Assembly: GCF_029867415.1 (NCBI RefSeq)
Contig: NW_026705293.1
Location: 310,001-374,000, forward strand
Direction of reading: 5' to 3'
DNA from: Vicia villosa
Taxonomy: Eukaryota; Streptophyta; Magnoliopsida; Fabales; Fabaceae
DNA length: 64,000 nucleotides
The position numbers and the translations under genes were made by a program. Numbering within the stretch: position 1 is the stretch's first letter; each line of letters starts with the position of its first letter. Below, piece by piece: positions 23,378 through 34,682 of this stretch. The notes beneath the pieces are model-generated. The model saw nothing but the letters and a program-made list of their open reading frames with translations. It was not told where the DNA came from and did no database searches.

Positions 23378-24011
23378 ATTTATATGACCAGAATTCGTGC
23401 AAATCCACGAGTTATTTTATAGTTGTAAAATTCGTATTATATTTTAGAAAGAAATGCGCATAACAGCAGTATATTTTGATCTTAATTTATTTTTAATGAA
23501 AAATTTATTTTTAAATTAATGACGAATTTTATTTTTATTTTTAATCTTATTAATGAAAAATTTTGTTTTTAAATTAATCAGTGAATCTTAATTTTTTTTT
23601 GTAAATGAGAACAAATTGTCTTTTGATCCAAATATGACACTAATATTTAATCATACAATTAAAATAATATTTTCAATTACTATGTTATTAGTTGATATTT
23701 ATAAAACTATATGATTGCATAAGTAATTTTACAAATAATGTCAAAATAAGTTTAATATTTACAAATGGGAAAATATGGTTGATCCAAATATTTATATAAA
23801 TGAAAAACTATATTTATGCTCCAAATATAAATATTTTTTTAAATAATAAACTTTCTTGATTGGTTAAATAATTTTGTCAATTTGTTTATTCATTCTTATT
23901 ATAATTTGGTTTTATTTTAAAACTTATAAACTACTTTGATAAAATAATTTTGTTTTTCTTATTTATATTTTTATTACATTTTGAAAACAAAAGTGTATGT
24001 ACCACGCCAAT
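23378..24011. other. No gene seen
   Basis: AT-rich sequence between the CACTA insertion site and a Helitron-like end. It may be the body of a small non-autonomous Helitron whose 5' end I cannot place. Confidence 0.5.
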
Positions 24012-24041
24012 ACCCGTGCGAACACACAGGGATCCCACTAG
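24012..24041 (+). mobile_element. Degenerate Helitron 3' end
   Basis: ACCCGTGCGAACACACAGGG is a mutated form of the perfect hairpin seen at 3923-3942. It is followed by a short spacer and CTAG (24038-24041) then T. It fits the 3' terminus of a related Helitron-like element. Copy B has it at 52648-52677. Confidence 0.6.
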
Positions 24042-24046
24042 TTTAA

Positions 24047-24154
24047 ATTAGAGAGAACAGTAGTAGTTTGTTACACTTTTATGTTTTTGACGGGGAGTAG
24101 TTTATTAGACTTTTAAATTTAAGATTATAGTAATTTGTTTCTTTATGAGAACAC
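24047..24154. repeat. About 105-bp dispersed direct repeat, unit 2
   Basis: Matches 7234-7345 in direct orientation; starts right after the Helitron-like CTAG end and stops at the helicase remnant. Confidence 0.8.
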
Positions 24155-24427
24155 ATGTCTAATGACGGCATCGCTGAAATAGACATATCTCCTGATATTT
24201 TGATAATAGAATTCAATGATCCTATTGTGGCTATTATGAATAGCACCTACCCTGATTTCATCTAGAATTTTGAATCCAATGATTACCTTAAAATTCGTGC
24301 AATTCTGGCTTCTACACTGGAAATTATTGATCTGCTCAACGACCATATACTTAACTTAATGCCAGATTATCCTAAGAAAATATATAATCTAACACGTTAT
24401 ATACTTATCTATATACATACATACATA

Positions 24428-24462
<35 letters not shown>

Positions 24463-25075
24463 CATGCTTTTACTAAATATGTTCAATCAACAATACAAGA
24501 GATATTCAAGACTATTATAGCGCAAATTCAGTGGATAAGTCTGAAAATCATGACCCTAAACTAGTTGATATCCTCACACTAGAATTTTTAAGTTCCCTCC
24601 GTACATCAAGTTTGTCTAACCATCACTTAAAACTAAAGGTCGGAACACCCGTAATGCTCATGAGGAACATAGATCAATCTGAAGGTTTGTGTAACGGCAC
24701 AAGGCTATGCATAACAAAGTTGGCGACCCATGTACTCGAGGATTCAATAATTGGAGGTTAAGGTTTGGGAAATTTGGTTTACATACCTCAAATGGGCATG
24801 TCACCATCACAATCACCATGGCCATTAAAACTAAATAGAAGTCAATTCCCAATTATGCTTTCCTATTCCATGACCATTAACAAATCCAAGGACAGCCATT
24901 GTATAACGTCGGTCTATACTTACCAAGAGATGTATTTACTCACGGCTAAAATTATGTTGCATTGTCAAGAGTAACAACAAAAAAGGGAATCAAAATATTA
25001 ATACATGATGAACAACGAAAGTTCAAGGGGAAAACTATAAACGTTGTGTACAAAGAGGTTTTTAACAATGTCTGA
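24155..25075 (+). pseudogene. Helitron Pif1-type helicase C-terminus, broken
   Basis: The translation matches the end of plant Helitron Rep/helicase proteins: SNDGIAEIDISPDILI, RAILASTLEIIDLLNDHI, LKLKVGTPVMLMRNIDQSEG, LCNGTRL, MTINKSKDS and finally KTINVVYKEVFNNV with a stop. It is damaged by an in-frame TAG after TYPDFI, by a (TA)n microsatellite with TACA repeats in the middle (about 24415-24461), and by a stop and frame changes between the motif blocks. The Rep nuclease and N-terminal helicase motifs are absent. Copy B (52791-53763) carries the same lesions with a longer microsatellite. Confidence 0.85.
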
Positions 25076-25329
25076 TTTTCACAAATTTAAGTCAATAATT
25101 CTGTAAACTCGGTAGTATACCTATTACTACCAGTATTTTACCTTATGCGACATTAACTTCATGTATAACTATTATCTTATGATCCTTTTGTCATGAAATC
25201 ATTTGTGCTAAATGTATCTATGCCAAATCATTTAAATTGAAATAACCATTATATATTAATTAGTCATATTACATAGATAAGACAAAAAACGGATACAAAA
25301 AAACTTAGACCAAAATTCCACATGTTTGT

Positions 25330-26059
25330 TCAATTCATCATCATTGTCACAAGTATTTCTTTTCTAACACGATCCTTAATGCTGAACCCCGGAGAGTCTC
25401 CATCAGATAGACATCGGTCCTTAGAAAATTTGTACCAACCACGCCCTAAAAACATCCCAACTGAATTACCGTTTTCAGCCTGATGCACTTCACACTCATT
25501 CCTAACTTCTCTTTCCCAGTCCACCAAATCTACAAACCTTGCACCATTTAGACAACCAGTCTTCACAACATGCTCATTTTCCTGCAATGTTAATATAAAA
25601 CAACATTAATCATATGCGTTTTGAGTCCTAACAGAATATGTCTAAATTCAAAACTAACTTATAAGAAGACATGACTGAGCCCTCATTCCATTAATCACAT
25701 CTTTCTTCCAAATACAATATTTGAACTCCACTGGCTGCTCTGCATAAGAGCTATCATCATCACCATCAACTTCATGACATCTGAAACAAAATATAAAATC
25801 ACAAAATTAAGAATTAACAAATGTGTAATGAAACCTTCTAAATAAAAACATATAAACATCTACACAATATTATCCAATATTAAACATACACTGAATTATC
25901 AGATGACACCGATTTCCCATCATTCATTTTCTTCAATAAACTTTCTTCACCTGCATGCAAAGATATATTCAGGGTTGCCTTTCCACAGTAAAACAAAACA
26001 ACCACTCAAATCATATCTTTACCTTTTCCTTTCATTGGTTCAGCAAGTTTTCCTTCCAT
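25330..26059 (-). CDS. B3-domain (REM-like) gene model, 4 exons
   Basis: From the ATG at 26059, exon-like pieces read MEGKLAEPMKGKG, then EESLLKKMNDGKSVSSDNS, then a CHEVDGDDDSSYAEQPVEFK piece, and a last exon (stop at 25330-25332). The last exon has LVDWEREVRNECEV, FLGRGWYKFSKDRCLSDGDS and FSIKD. The GRGW-F-KD--L--GD pattern is the conserved end of a plant B3 DNA-binding domain, as in REM proteins. The product would be a small nuclear DNA-binding protein. Exon borders have plausible GT/AG signals but were placed by eye. Copy B (54018-54750) has a 3-bp insertion in the last exon. It may be an expressed gene or a degenerate relict. Confidence 0.5.
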
Positions 26060-27006
26060 TTTGTTACAGATACACACGTTAACTACTGTTGTATGACCTT
26101 CTAAGAAGTGTTGAGTACTTAAAATAGTGCTTTCAACCTTCCTCCACACAACTTATATAACACTCTAAATGGACTCTTCCCATACTTGTTGCTATTCCAC
26201 CACCCACTACTAATCAATGGAATTATTCACTTAGTCTTTTGTTCATTTACATCAATTAAAACATTTTTTCATTTTATGTTATTACTCTTTAACTGACTTC
26301 ATATTGAGATCCCCATAAAATATAACTCATTACAAATATGTTATTACTCTTTAATATTGCACTATATTATTATCTAACCTATATCATTACATTGACTATT
26401 CAATTCTTGACTATTAAATTGTATACTCAATAGGATACTCAATTTCGTGTGGACGGTCACCAACATAGTCAATAACTTATAATACTGCATAAACTAAAAA
26501 AAATCTAAAACAAGTTTACTTGATATGCTCAAAGAATATACCCAACCCTTCAAATTGACAGTCAACATTAATAGGAACGCATTTAGAAGTAGTGCTTCAC
26601 TCCTTATAATGATCAACAATATGTAATATGCTAACACAATGTACCACCAATGCTTCATTTCTTTATAAATGTGAATCAAAATTTCAACAATGCTTCAAAT
26701 TAACACTTTATGATATTTCGATTTTGCAAATAAAGTCATTACCAAATGTACACAATAAATAAAACATTCAACCGAAACCTAATAAGATTCAATTTAAAAA
26801 GATGCATAATTCCATAAATCTTAATCTTTCAACACATACACCACTGTCAAAGTTATACATAAACATACAAAACCATAATTCAAACACAAAATAAACTAAC
26901 TACACATTGTTCTATTTATCATCCATCACAGCTTGCTAAATCAACAACTTCATCAATGTGCACCACTACGTTCCACTATAACAGTAGTATCTTCCACTGG
27001 CGGGTA
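26060..27006. other. Intergenic, no gene seen
   Basis: AT-rich spacer between two minus-strand B3-domain models. At 26277-26293 copy A differs from copy B by a short templated replacement (see findings). Confidence 0.6.
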
Positions 27007-28377
27007 TCAAATGACATAGTGGAGTTTATCTCCTTCTTTAAACCTTGCTGCCCTTACGTAGTCGAAGCACTGTCTGTACAGATACATCTCCTTTTTCTTT
27101 GGCCTCTTCTTGACCTCACAGTAATACGGGTATCCATTGTCCACATCATATAGAACTATCCGTGAAATTCTACCACGAATACAATTGTCTATTACTTTTG
27201 CTAGAATTTTCTAGACACATGAACAAATTAATTAGCTACATATAAATGTAACAACCTTTTACTAATAAAACATGTAGGCTTAACACAATACTTACCATAA
27301 CATTTGATAGAAACTTCTTTACATCAGTAACTTCACGCACCTAGTACTCTTCGTGCTGTTCCATATAAATAGGACTCAATTCCCTGCAAATGGACAAAAA
27401 ATTTACAACACAATGTCAAAAGAACAAACTCAAAATTCATATTACTGTATTGTATTCACTATCACTTGACAAAACCTCTACCTTTCATTATCCGAAAAAT
27501 TGTCATGTATTCGTTCACATCCCCGCTATCTGCAAACACCACGGAAGATGAGCCCACATGCTTATCCTTCCCTTTTACGCACCTTTCACCTTCACTCCTT
27601 TCCTTCAATTTTGCACCGCCTAAATTATTTCCCTCCAAAAAATCTTCCCCACCAACAAATTTTTTCTTCCCTTTGTCATTGACTGCTGTCTCTTTCAATG
27701 AATCACTTCCTATCCCATCCCCATTATTCCTTCAAAACAATAACGTACAAACAAATAATTTGAGTATGTCATTAATTTTAATACTATCGCAAACTCTTCA
27801 AGTAATACATTCAAATATTTCTTATTCATATTCAATTACAAATCACAAAACCATAATATATATTCAGTTATATTTCTTTACAAACATCACACCCCACAAT
27901 TACCATTCAAATAACAGATTGAAATATAACAAAATTATTATTCTAAACTACATTAAACATCACACAGTTACCATTCATATATCAATATCTACTATCATAA
28001 CATGCAAAATGAAATTTCATCATCGATTACCCTTTACCTTCAACGTCATTCACACCATGTTCCGATTCAATCTTTTCATCAAATTCCCGAACTCTGCCGT
28101 CATCTTCGACACAACTTAATCTATCATATTGTTTCTTCCATTCCTCTAAAACAAAATCCCTCTCATGTGACGCACTCAGTATCCTCTCAATGGTAAGCCG
28201 TTTCCAAGTTGTTTGCAATGGCAACCAATCAGGTGAACCACAAACACAACAAAACAACAGATTAAACCTACTCAACATTAGACATCCAGCGTATTAAGAA
28301 ACATCAACAATAACACATGCACAAACCTCATGCAAAGAACATACTGACTTTGCCTTGACATCTTGTTGTTTCCTCAT
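27007..28377 (-). pseudogene. Second B3-domain gene model, integrity uncertain
   Basis: A possible ATG at 28377 starts MRKQQDVKAKSVCSLHE. Following exon-like pieces include DWLPLQTTWKRLTIERIL with an acidic EDDGRVREFDEKIESEHG, and a lysine/glycine-rich piece (27462-27735). The last exon (27007 to about 27212) reads RGRISRIVLYDVDNG, CEVKKRPKKKEMYLYRQCFD and ARFKEGDKLHYVI with a stop; the FKEGDKLHYVI end is a B3 hallmark. A middle exon at about 27300-27385 has stops in all three frames unless splicing enters at TACTAG/GTGCG (27341-27343). It is therefore either broken or spliced differently than I can see. Copy B (55719-57089) has the same TAG. Confidence 0.45.
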
Positions 28378-29836
28378 TATGGAAAGACCACTCTTGTCTC
28401 TTACACATACGTTTCGGAACACGTTGAAGATTTATGAAGCAAGAACGTTTGCGTTTCTATTTAGTCACTTCATACCATTATGTTATTGTTTACGGTGATT
28501 TCCGGTAAACAACCGCTAGTCTTCCAAACTATAGTTAATACTTTGGTTACTCGCAGGATCGACTAGATTGATCCTTTGTCTTTTGAGATAATTTGGTTCA
28601 TATTTGTTGGTTTTTGCTTCGAAACTTGTTTATGGTGTAATCATGTAAATAATCTTGCGAAATAAACTTGTTATACACGTAAATATAGCTTTGACGAAAT
28701 GTAAAAGAAATATAAATTGCAGAAATGTAAAGTATAAGAATGTAAAGTACAGGAAAGTAAAGTGACGGTAAATGAAAAAGACTTCGAATTAAAACTAAAC
28801 GAAAGATGAAGATATTGTAAATATACTTGAATAGAGAAAAATACAAATGTATTTAAAGTGGTGTTGGTGTCATACGTACATTTCTCGGCGAAATCTTTCT
28901 CTTAACACTTGATACTTGAGTAATTTTGTGAGTGATTTATACAAAATGAACACACTGGATCCTGATACTAAGACCTTTATTTATACTAATTCAACCTTAA
29001 CGGTCCTACTCTAACGAAATGCCATGTTGCTTCTCATGCATACACTTCGAATCCCTGGGGCGCCATCTGTCCTTGTTCGGTTATACAAAATGTTTCGAAA
29101 TTCAAATCCTCCCGCCTAAATTCTCTTTCAATACGTGGCAACGTGATCCTTGACGAGGACGCCACTAAATACGCTAAGCTTTAGTACTCTTCGTATTTTG
29201 AGAAACACTCAAGTCTCAAAGACAATCTATCTCGATATCATCTTTACTTCAACTTAAATAACATCCCCGAACATGGCCATCAGAAGCCATTTATTCTCGG
29301 GAATGGCCATCAGAAGCCATTCTTCTTCGAACTCTAATTCTTCAAAGAACATTTTCTTCAATCGAAACCTCCAACCAACAAATTGCCCCCAATAAATGTA
29401 TGTTTCGAAAAACAAGAGAAATAGGCGTTTCTTGTCATGATGAGATTTCGTTTTACTCATATTTTAGAGTTCCAAGACACTTGACAAAGATCATAATTAT
29501 TTATGACTTATCTTTCAAAACGTCTTGTCATTTTCAAAAATGTCTCTTCAAAACGTGCATTCCCACGTTTTGTCATTACTTGTGATCATTGCTGCTAGAT
29601 ACTAGGAGAAAGGCTAACAACTGTTCGACCGCCGTTAGATTAAATCATCTCTTGCCGCGTGTCCTTTTGACCTTTATTCAAAAGATTTGAAAAGGTTCTT
29701 ACTAAACCTTTGAATACTTAAACCTTTAAGTGATATCAGTGATTCCTCCAATCAAATCTAAGAAAAAAATGGATTGGTTAAAGTTTTTTGACAAAAATAA
29801 ATTATAACACATGAAATTAGGGTGTAGGGAACTTAC
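28378..29836. other. Unassigned, possibly a minus-strand LTR fragment
   Basis: No coding frame with a recognisable motif. On the minus strand the stretch near 29385-29395 reads TTGGGGGCAATTTGTTGG, a pattern common at LTR starts of plant gypsy elements. A 21-bp sequence containing ATGGCCATCAGAAGCCATT is directly repeated at about 29274 and 29304. I could not identify both LTR ends or a target duplication. Homology to copy B ends at 28969 because a retrotransposon interrupts copy B there. Confidence 0.35.
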
Positions 29837-30335
29837 CAACCAAAACATTTGATTGAAACCTTCCTTCAACTATGGAATTCAAACCAATTATGTTAAGGTA
29901 GTTATGAGGGATGTCAGGAAATTCTGCTTTCTTAACAGAAGTTTACCCACAAAAAACCAACTTGTATGTATGATTTGTCGACATAAAAACAAAATCATTC
30001 TTCCTAACTTTAAAATTTTGCATGATATAAGAGTTTCCTGTTTTAATTTCAGATTTGAATTTCGAAAGCAAATAAGCAGGGACAACAGCCTGAATCATAT
30101 CACGCTGCAAGAAATAAACATTTCATCATCAGTGGTTAATCAACACAAAACATATTATAGGTAATCAGTGGGGAACCATATCTTGCTACAGTACCTTAGA
30201 ATCAACCAAAACCATCTCCATGTGTTCTTTGTTTGAAGAACTTGTGACAGTCCATAGATGTTTGCATCTAACAGCGATCTTCCACAAATCTTTTGAATCA
30301 TTTATCTCTTTCAATGGCTCAATTGGGCGAGACAT
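29837..30335 (-). pseudogene. RPA70-like OB-fold fragment with premature stop
   Basis: Exon 1 (30335-30195, 47 codons) reads MSRPIEPLKEINDSKDLWKI then CKHLWTVTSSSNKEHMEMVL, and exon 2 (30104-29837) has IQAVVPAYLLSKFKSEI, TNHTYKLVFCG and DIPHNYLNIIGLNSIVEG. This matches the first OB fold of replication-protein-A large-subunit-like genes typical of plant Helitrons. An in-frame TAA at 29943-29945 falls where the family usually has lysine, so the frame is broken. Downstream exons are not visible. It is closely related in motif to the scrap at 1118-1201 but not a recent copy of it. Confidence 0.8.
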
Positions 30336-31668
30336 GATTCACATACAAACACTGCAAGAAGAGTAGAGATATCAGTTAATTATCGAAGATGAATCAAATG
30401 GAGATGAATATAAACAGTGTTTAACAGAAGTTAGAGACGAAGGTGATGGAGACGAAGGTAGTGTCTTGAGATGAAGGAGGAGTGAAAATCGCGGCGGAGG
30501 TGATGGAGATGAAGGATTTGTCTTGAGATGGAAGAGGAGCGAAAATTGCAGGGTATTGAGATGCAGCAGAATTGACATGGTTATGCATTTGTTCATGTTT
30601 TATGCAGCCTATGGAACACAAAAGGTTTATTGAACAATGAAAGGTTACAGTAATTGAAGTAATGGAGTTCTGTGTTTTCCAAGCCAGATATTGTGGCCTT
30701 TTTTCTTTCATTCACGTGGCCAGGGATTTAATGGGTAGGGGAGTAATTAAGGGTTGGCTTAGATATTTAAACCCAATTATATTCTCAATGCAGCTTTTGA
30801 CATTATTTCACCTGTAATATAAAATAATATTATATAAAATAGATTAAAAAAATGAAAAACCAAATAAATAAAAATGAAATCAACCAATCAAAAAGTGACA
30901 CAATAGATAGCATTTAATGTCAAATGAATATGGTGGCTTTATTTTTCAGAAGGACAAATTTACCCATAAAATTTAAACGGTTTTAGTTATTTAATCAGAG
31001 GGTTTAAAGTATAATTATCATGTACTTTACTTTTTCTATATTATAATAGATAGATAATAGATAGATATGAAAAAACAGCAGACATCTTAAATCATTGTAA
31101 CACGTTTTATTTTTTCCAATGCATGGTAAACCCTAATACATTTCTATTTAATGATCGTATATTTTCAATGAATCAATTACCTCAATGCTATTTGTCTTTG
31201 TCTCTTCCAATACATTGAAAATAAGTAACATTGATTATATTTTTCCATTTGTTTCTTTACCGTTCCATAACCCTAAATATATGTATCACTTCTCCATTCC
31301 CTCTTCATTCCCGTTTTTCTTGTATCAATTTTTTTAATCTCTCTTTCAATCCGAATGTATATTTCAGATCTAAAGGTAAGCTTTTGTTTAAGTGTGGGAA
31401 TCGATTCGTTTAAATCTTCTAATAATCTATTGTTTTATTAAATCTTCTAATAATCTATTACCTCTTCATTGCCATTTTTCAATTGTCGGTTTCTGAATAT
31501 GTCTTATAATTGTCCGGGATTTTCAAAAATATACAAATATGACAAAAACAATGTGAAATAGTAATTTATAAACCACAAATATTCTGTCATTGATTATGAA
31601 AATTACTATGCATTAGCAAAGATAATAACTTTTTGGAGTGATTGCTTCAAACTGTTTTTGTCAATTGC
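30336..31668. other. Upstream of RPA fragment; possible minus-strand Helitron 5' end
   Basis: 30370-30600 holds imperfect GATGGAGATGAAGG-type repeats that may be a leader. At about 31040-31068 the minus strand reads TATCTATCTATTATAATATA-like sequence, the sort of TC/TA-rich start seen at Helitron 5' ends, in the right orientation for the RPA fragment. No matching 3' end on the minus strand was found, so this is only a suggestion. Confidence 0.3.
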
Positions 31669-31773
31669 AGTGAGACTTAGACTAAAGATAATAGATGTGG
31701 CAAAAGGAAAATTAAGACCGGGAGCAAGAATTATTCAAGTTGGAGGATTTGAGAAAGTGTTTATGAAAGTTTA
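31669..31773 (+). pseudogene. GRAM/GEM-like exon fragment
   Basis: After TTGCAG the frame reads VRLRLKIIDVAKGKLRPGAR then IIQVGGFEKVFMKV and a stop. This resembles the segment of plant GEM-like GRAM-domain proteins around GARI-Q-GG-EK-F. Nothing downstream resembles the rest of the GRAM domain convincingly. Probably an exon scrap. Confidence 0.35.
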
Positions 31774-33376
31774 GTATACCCTCATATACAATATATATTT
31801 TCATGTATTTCTTTCAAACATATTAATGAGTGAGGTCTCTATATTAATTTAGATCTTTTAATTTCCAAACAAAGTCGGAAGGAAAAAGTTGTTGTTTCTT
31901 TCAAGCTAAAGAATTTGAAGTAAGATTTTTCCACTTAATACAACTATATCAACTGTTATATAAATATTGATCAATATTGACATAATATTTCAATATTAGG
32001 AGTAATGTTATTCACCTGACATCTCTAACATTGTATTTATGTCTTTTGTAGAATCCATTGAAAATAGACAACGGAAAGTTGGTCACTGACAACATGGCAT
32101 TACTACAACTTCATTATTTTGTTCTCTCGAAACATTACATGTTATTCTCATATTTGCAGTTATAATTAGTATTTGTCTAGAGTATTTTGGCATAATTCGT
32201 GTTATAGATGATACTTTTTATTATAATTATAAATTTAATAGTTTTCTCATTTCATTGTGATATTTTATTTAATAAAATCTTATTAACAAAGAAAATATTC
32301 ATTGATTTCCTTTAAAGATGTGCCTATAAAAGAGATAAATGAAATGTTATACAACAAACAAATAAATGTGCCAAAAATTCTTTTATAGACTTAATTTTAT
32401 TTATAGACTCACCATTTTTTATAAGTTGTCAGAACTTTTTTATATATATTTTTTTGTATATAATGAAATTATGCAGTTATAGCATCATTGTCTAAAATTT
32501 ATTTCCTAAATTAATTTTGACTGCATGAAGTAGCGTGTAGCCGTATTTTTATTTTGAAAATTCATTGGAAATCATTACAGTACCTTTTATTTAAGTTTTA
32601 TACCAGTGAAATATTTGTAATTAGTTCAATTAAATTTACAATTTTTTGATAGATAATTAATGTAATTTATGGTAAAAAAATAAGATTTTTTCAATAAATA
32701 AATTATTCATAGTTTTAATTATAAATTAAATTAGTAGAATGTTTTATTTCTTAATAATCTAACTAAAATAATTACACTACAAAATGCTAGAGAATCCTCT
32801 TAATATATTATTTTCTACCACTTGCAGTATAAAATGAATTGAAGTTTATCCACGTGCAGTATATAGTGAATTATTTCTCTAATAATTATTACATTTGATA
32901 TTTACACAAAATATCCATTATTTCTAATTATTTCTTACTATTTATTAAATCTACAATTAATTTGACTTCAAAACCAATCCTGAAGTAAACGTGTGTAGCG
33001 TATTTTTATTTTGAAAATTGATTGGAAACCTGCAAAAACTTTTCTCATTCTACTTTTACTTTTCTCAATTGAAAAAAAATTGAAACCAACTCTATTTTAC
33101 TTTCAATGTGTTTTCTTAACTGAAATAAATAAAGCATTAGAAAAATAATATTTTTAAAATTAAAATCCAATAATAATAATAACATCTCTAAAAAAAATTT
33201 TACAAATAAATCCACACGGTTAACTTTTCTTTTTTTCAATCCTAATTATTATCCACAAGATACTTTGCATTCTACAAGGTACTAATATCAGGTTTTTATA
33301 TTTTCTGTCAATACCAATGATTCTAAAATACTACCTTTTATTTATGTTATTAAAACCTATAGAATCTTATAATCAT
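31774..33376. other. No gene seen
   Basis: Extremely AT-rich sequence up to the MULE target site. Short frames only. Confidence 0.6.
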
Positions 33377-33617
33377 GGGTTAATACCTATTTTACCCCCT
33401 GCCATATGGGCCCTAGTTGAAAAACCCCCTGCCAAAAAAAAAGTTTCAAAACATGCCTCATAAAATTTCAAAAGTTTGCATTTGGACCATTATCACGCCA
33501 CATCATTAAAAAATCTGATGTGGCATTATTTTCTATAATTTTTTAATAAAATTATATGCCACATCACTAAGTCATGAAATGGAATGACCTAATTACCCTT
33601 AGTCTTTTTAACTTCAT
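33377..33617 (+). repeat. MULE left TIR
   Basis: About 241 bp, matching the reverse complement of 38090-38331 with one single-base length difference in the homopolymer part and a few substitutions. It ends just before the promoter/leader of the GRF gene. Confidence 0.95.
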
Positions 33618-33758
33618 AAACCCAGGTTTCTCACCCTAATTCACATTCGTTGCTGCGTTATTCTTGTTCACCCAAGGTTTCTTCTTCTCCTTCTTGTTTC
33701 GTTGCTGCGTTTTCAGATTTGAGTCAACAAACTTCGTCTCTTTTCTACTCTTTTCTTC

Positions 33759-34136
33759 ATGAGTCAACAAATTTCATCTAACTCAAGCTTATCTTCAAAT
33801 GGAAGAGTAACTCCCAAATGTGGCCACAATGTGTCCATGAAGTTATTTGTTTCAAAATCGGTTTCAAATCCAGGAAGAAAATATTGGAAGTGTAAGCTGT
33901 GGGGTAAAGAAGACGACTGCAACGCATTTATTTGGGATGATGAATTTTGCGGTGTAAGAGAATTTGGGCATCTTGATGTAGGATTTGCAGAACGAATGAG
34001 CAAAATTGAGAGAGACTTTCCACTAAAGATGGAAGCCATAGAGAAAAAGATTGATGTGCTAACAAAGAAGATGAATTATCTTTTAGTTGTGTTAATTTGT
34101 CTTTGGGTTTTCTTTCTCTGTTCATGTAACAAATAA
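33759..34136 (+). CDS. GRF zinc-finger protein with C-terminal membrane anchor, carried by the MULE
   Basis: A 125-codon single-exon frame. Residues 20-60 form a GRF-type zinc finger with ligands C21, H23, C45 and C54, and the typical NPGRKYWKC and CNAFIWDDE motifs. Residues about 70-105 are a charged, heptad-like helix (coiled coil), and 106-122 (MNYLLVVLICLWVFFLC) are one hydrophobic segment followed by a short CNK tail. GRF fingers bind single-stranded nucleic acid in some proteins; in this small plant family the role is not known to me. It lies between the left TIR and the transposase 3' end and converges on the transposase, the place held by mudrB in maize MuDR. It could be a MULE accessory gene or a captured host gene. 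Confidence 0.8.
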   Translation: MSQQISSNSSLSSNGRVTPKCGHNVSMKLFVSKSVSNPGRKYWKCKLWGKEDDCNAFIWDDEFCGVREFGHLDVGFAERMSKIERDFPLKMEAIEKKIDVLTKKMNYLLVVLICLWVFFLCSCNK

Positions 34137-34682
34137 TTTGTCTATGTGTTAATTTGTAAGACTTCTGTTATTGAATTTAGTCCAATTTATGTTATGTTGG
34201 TTCAAGTTAACTCATGTTGGTTTATCTGACAATTAATTTGTCTGTGTTGTAATGTCTTTATGAAGGTGTATGGTTGTATTGAAATAGACTACAATGGAAA
34301 TGACATTTGTTCTGATATGAAATTCTTATGTGTTTTATTATACCAAAATATGAAATTCTCATGTGTTTTAGTTAAGCCAATACCAAGTGAACTTGGATTG
34401 ATTCCAAAATATTGACAATAACAAGTACATAAATAACAACTTGGAATGGTACCAAAATGGCACATAATTAACAACTTGGATGAGTACCAAAATGTCACAT
34501 AATTAAAAGCTTGGATTGGATCCAATATGTTCTGATCAGTAGGAGTTACAAAATGGTACATAATGTGCTTAACATAAGTTCAATAACACAGTACATTTGA
34601 AATCACCAAAATGGCACCAAAATGGCACTTAAAGTACATAACTTAAAGACATTAAAACAGTCAGATAGAACTTTTAACACAG
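34137..34682. other. MULE interior spacer between convergent genes
   Basis: AT-rich sequence between the GRF gene stop and the transposase stop. It contains direct repeats of AACTTGGAnnnnTACCAAAATG type at about 34385-34560. It probably provides 3' ends for both genes. Confidence 0.6.

Larger units (their letters stand above)
1..28969 (+). repeat. Segmental duplication, copy A (CACTA-occupied)
   Basis: This stretch recurs in the same order and orientation at 41596-57681. The offset is 41595 at the left end, shifts slightly at indels and AT microsatellites, and is 28712 at the right end because the CACTA element (10409-23374) is present only here. Without that element and one AAT the copy is 16,000 bp, against 16,086 bp for copy B. 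Differences are scattered substitutions, microsatellite lengths and a few small indels; identity is about 99% by eye. The left edge is the window edge, so the true boundary may lie further left. The right edge is where copy B is interrupted by a retrotransposon, so the repeat may really extend further. Confidence 0.97.

Noticed and set aside
27466..28119. 217-codon plus-strand frame, proline/serine/threonine rich
   Set aside because: It is antisense to the B3 gene exons, lacks any motif, and is truncated to 136 codons in copy B by small changes.
31040..31068. TC/TA-rich stretch as a definite Helitron 5' end on the minus strand
   Set aside because: Only a weak motif match and no partner 3' end in the right orientation was found, so it was kept as a suggestion only.
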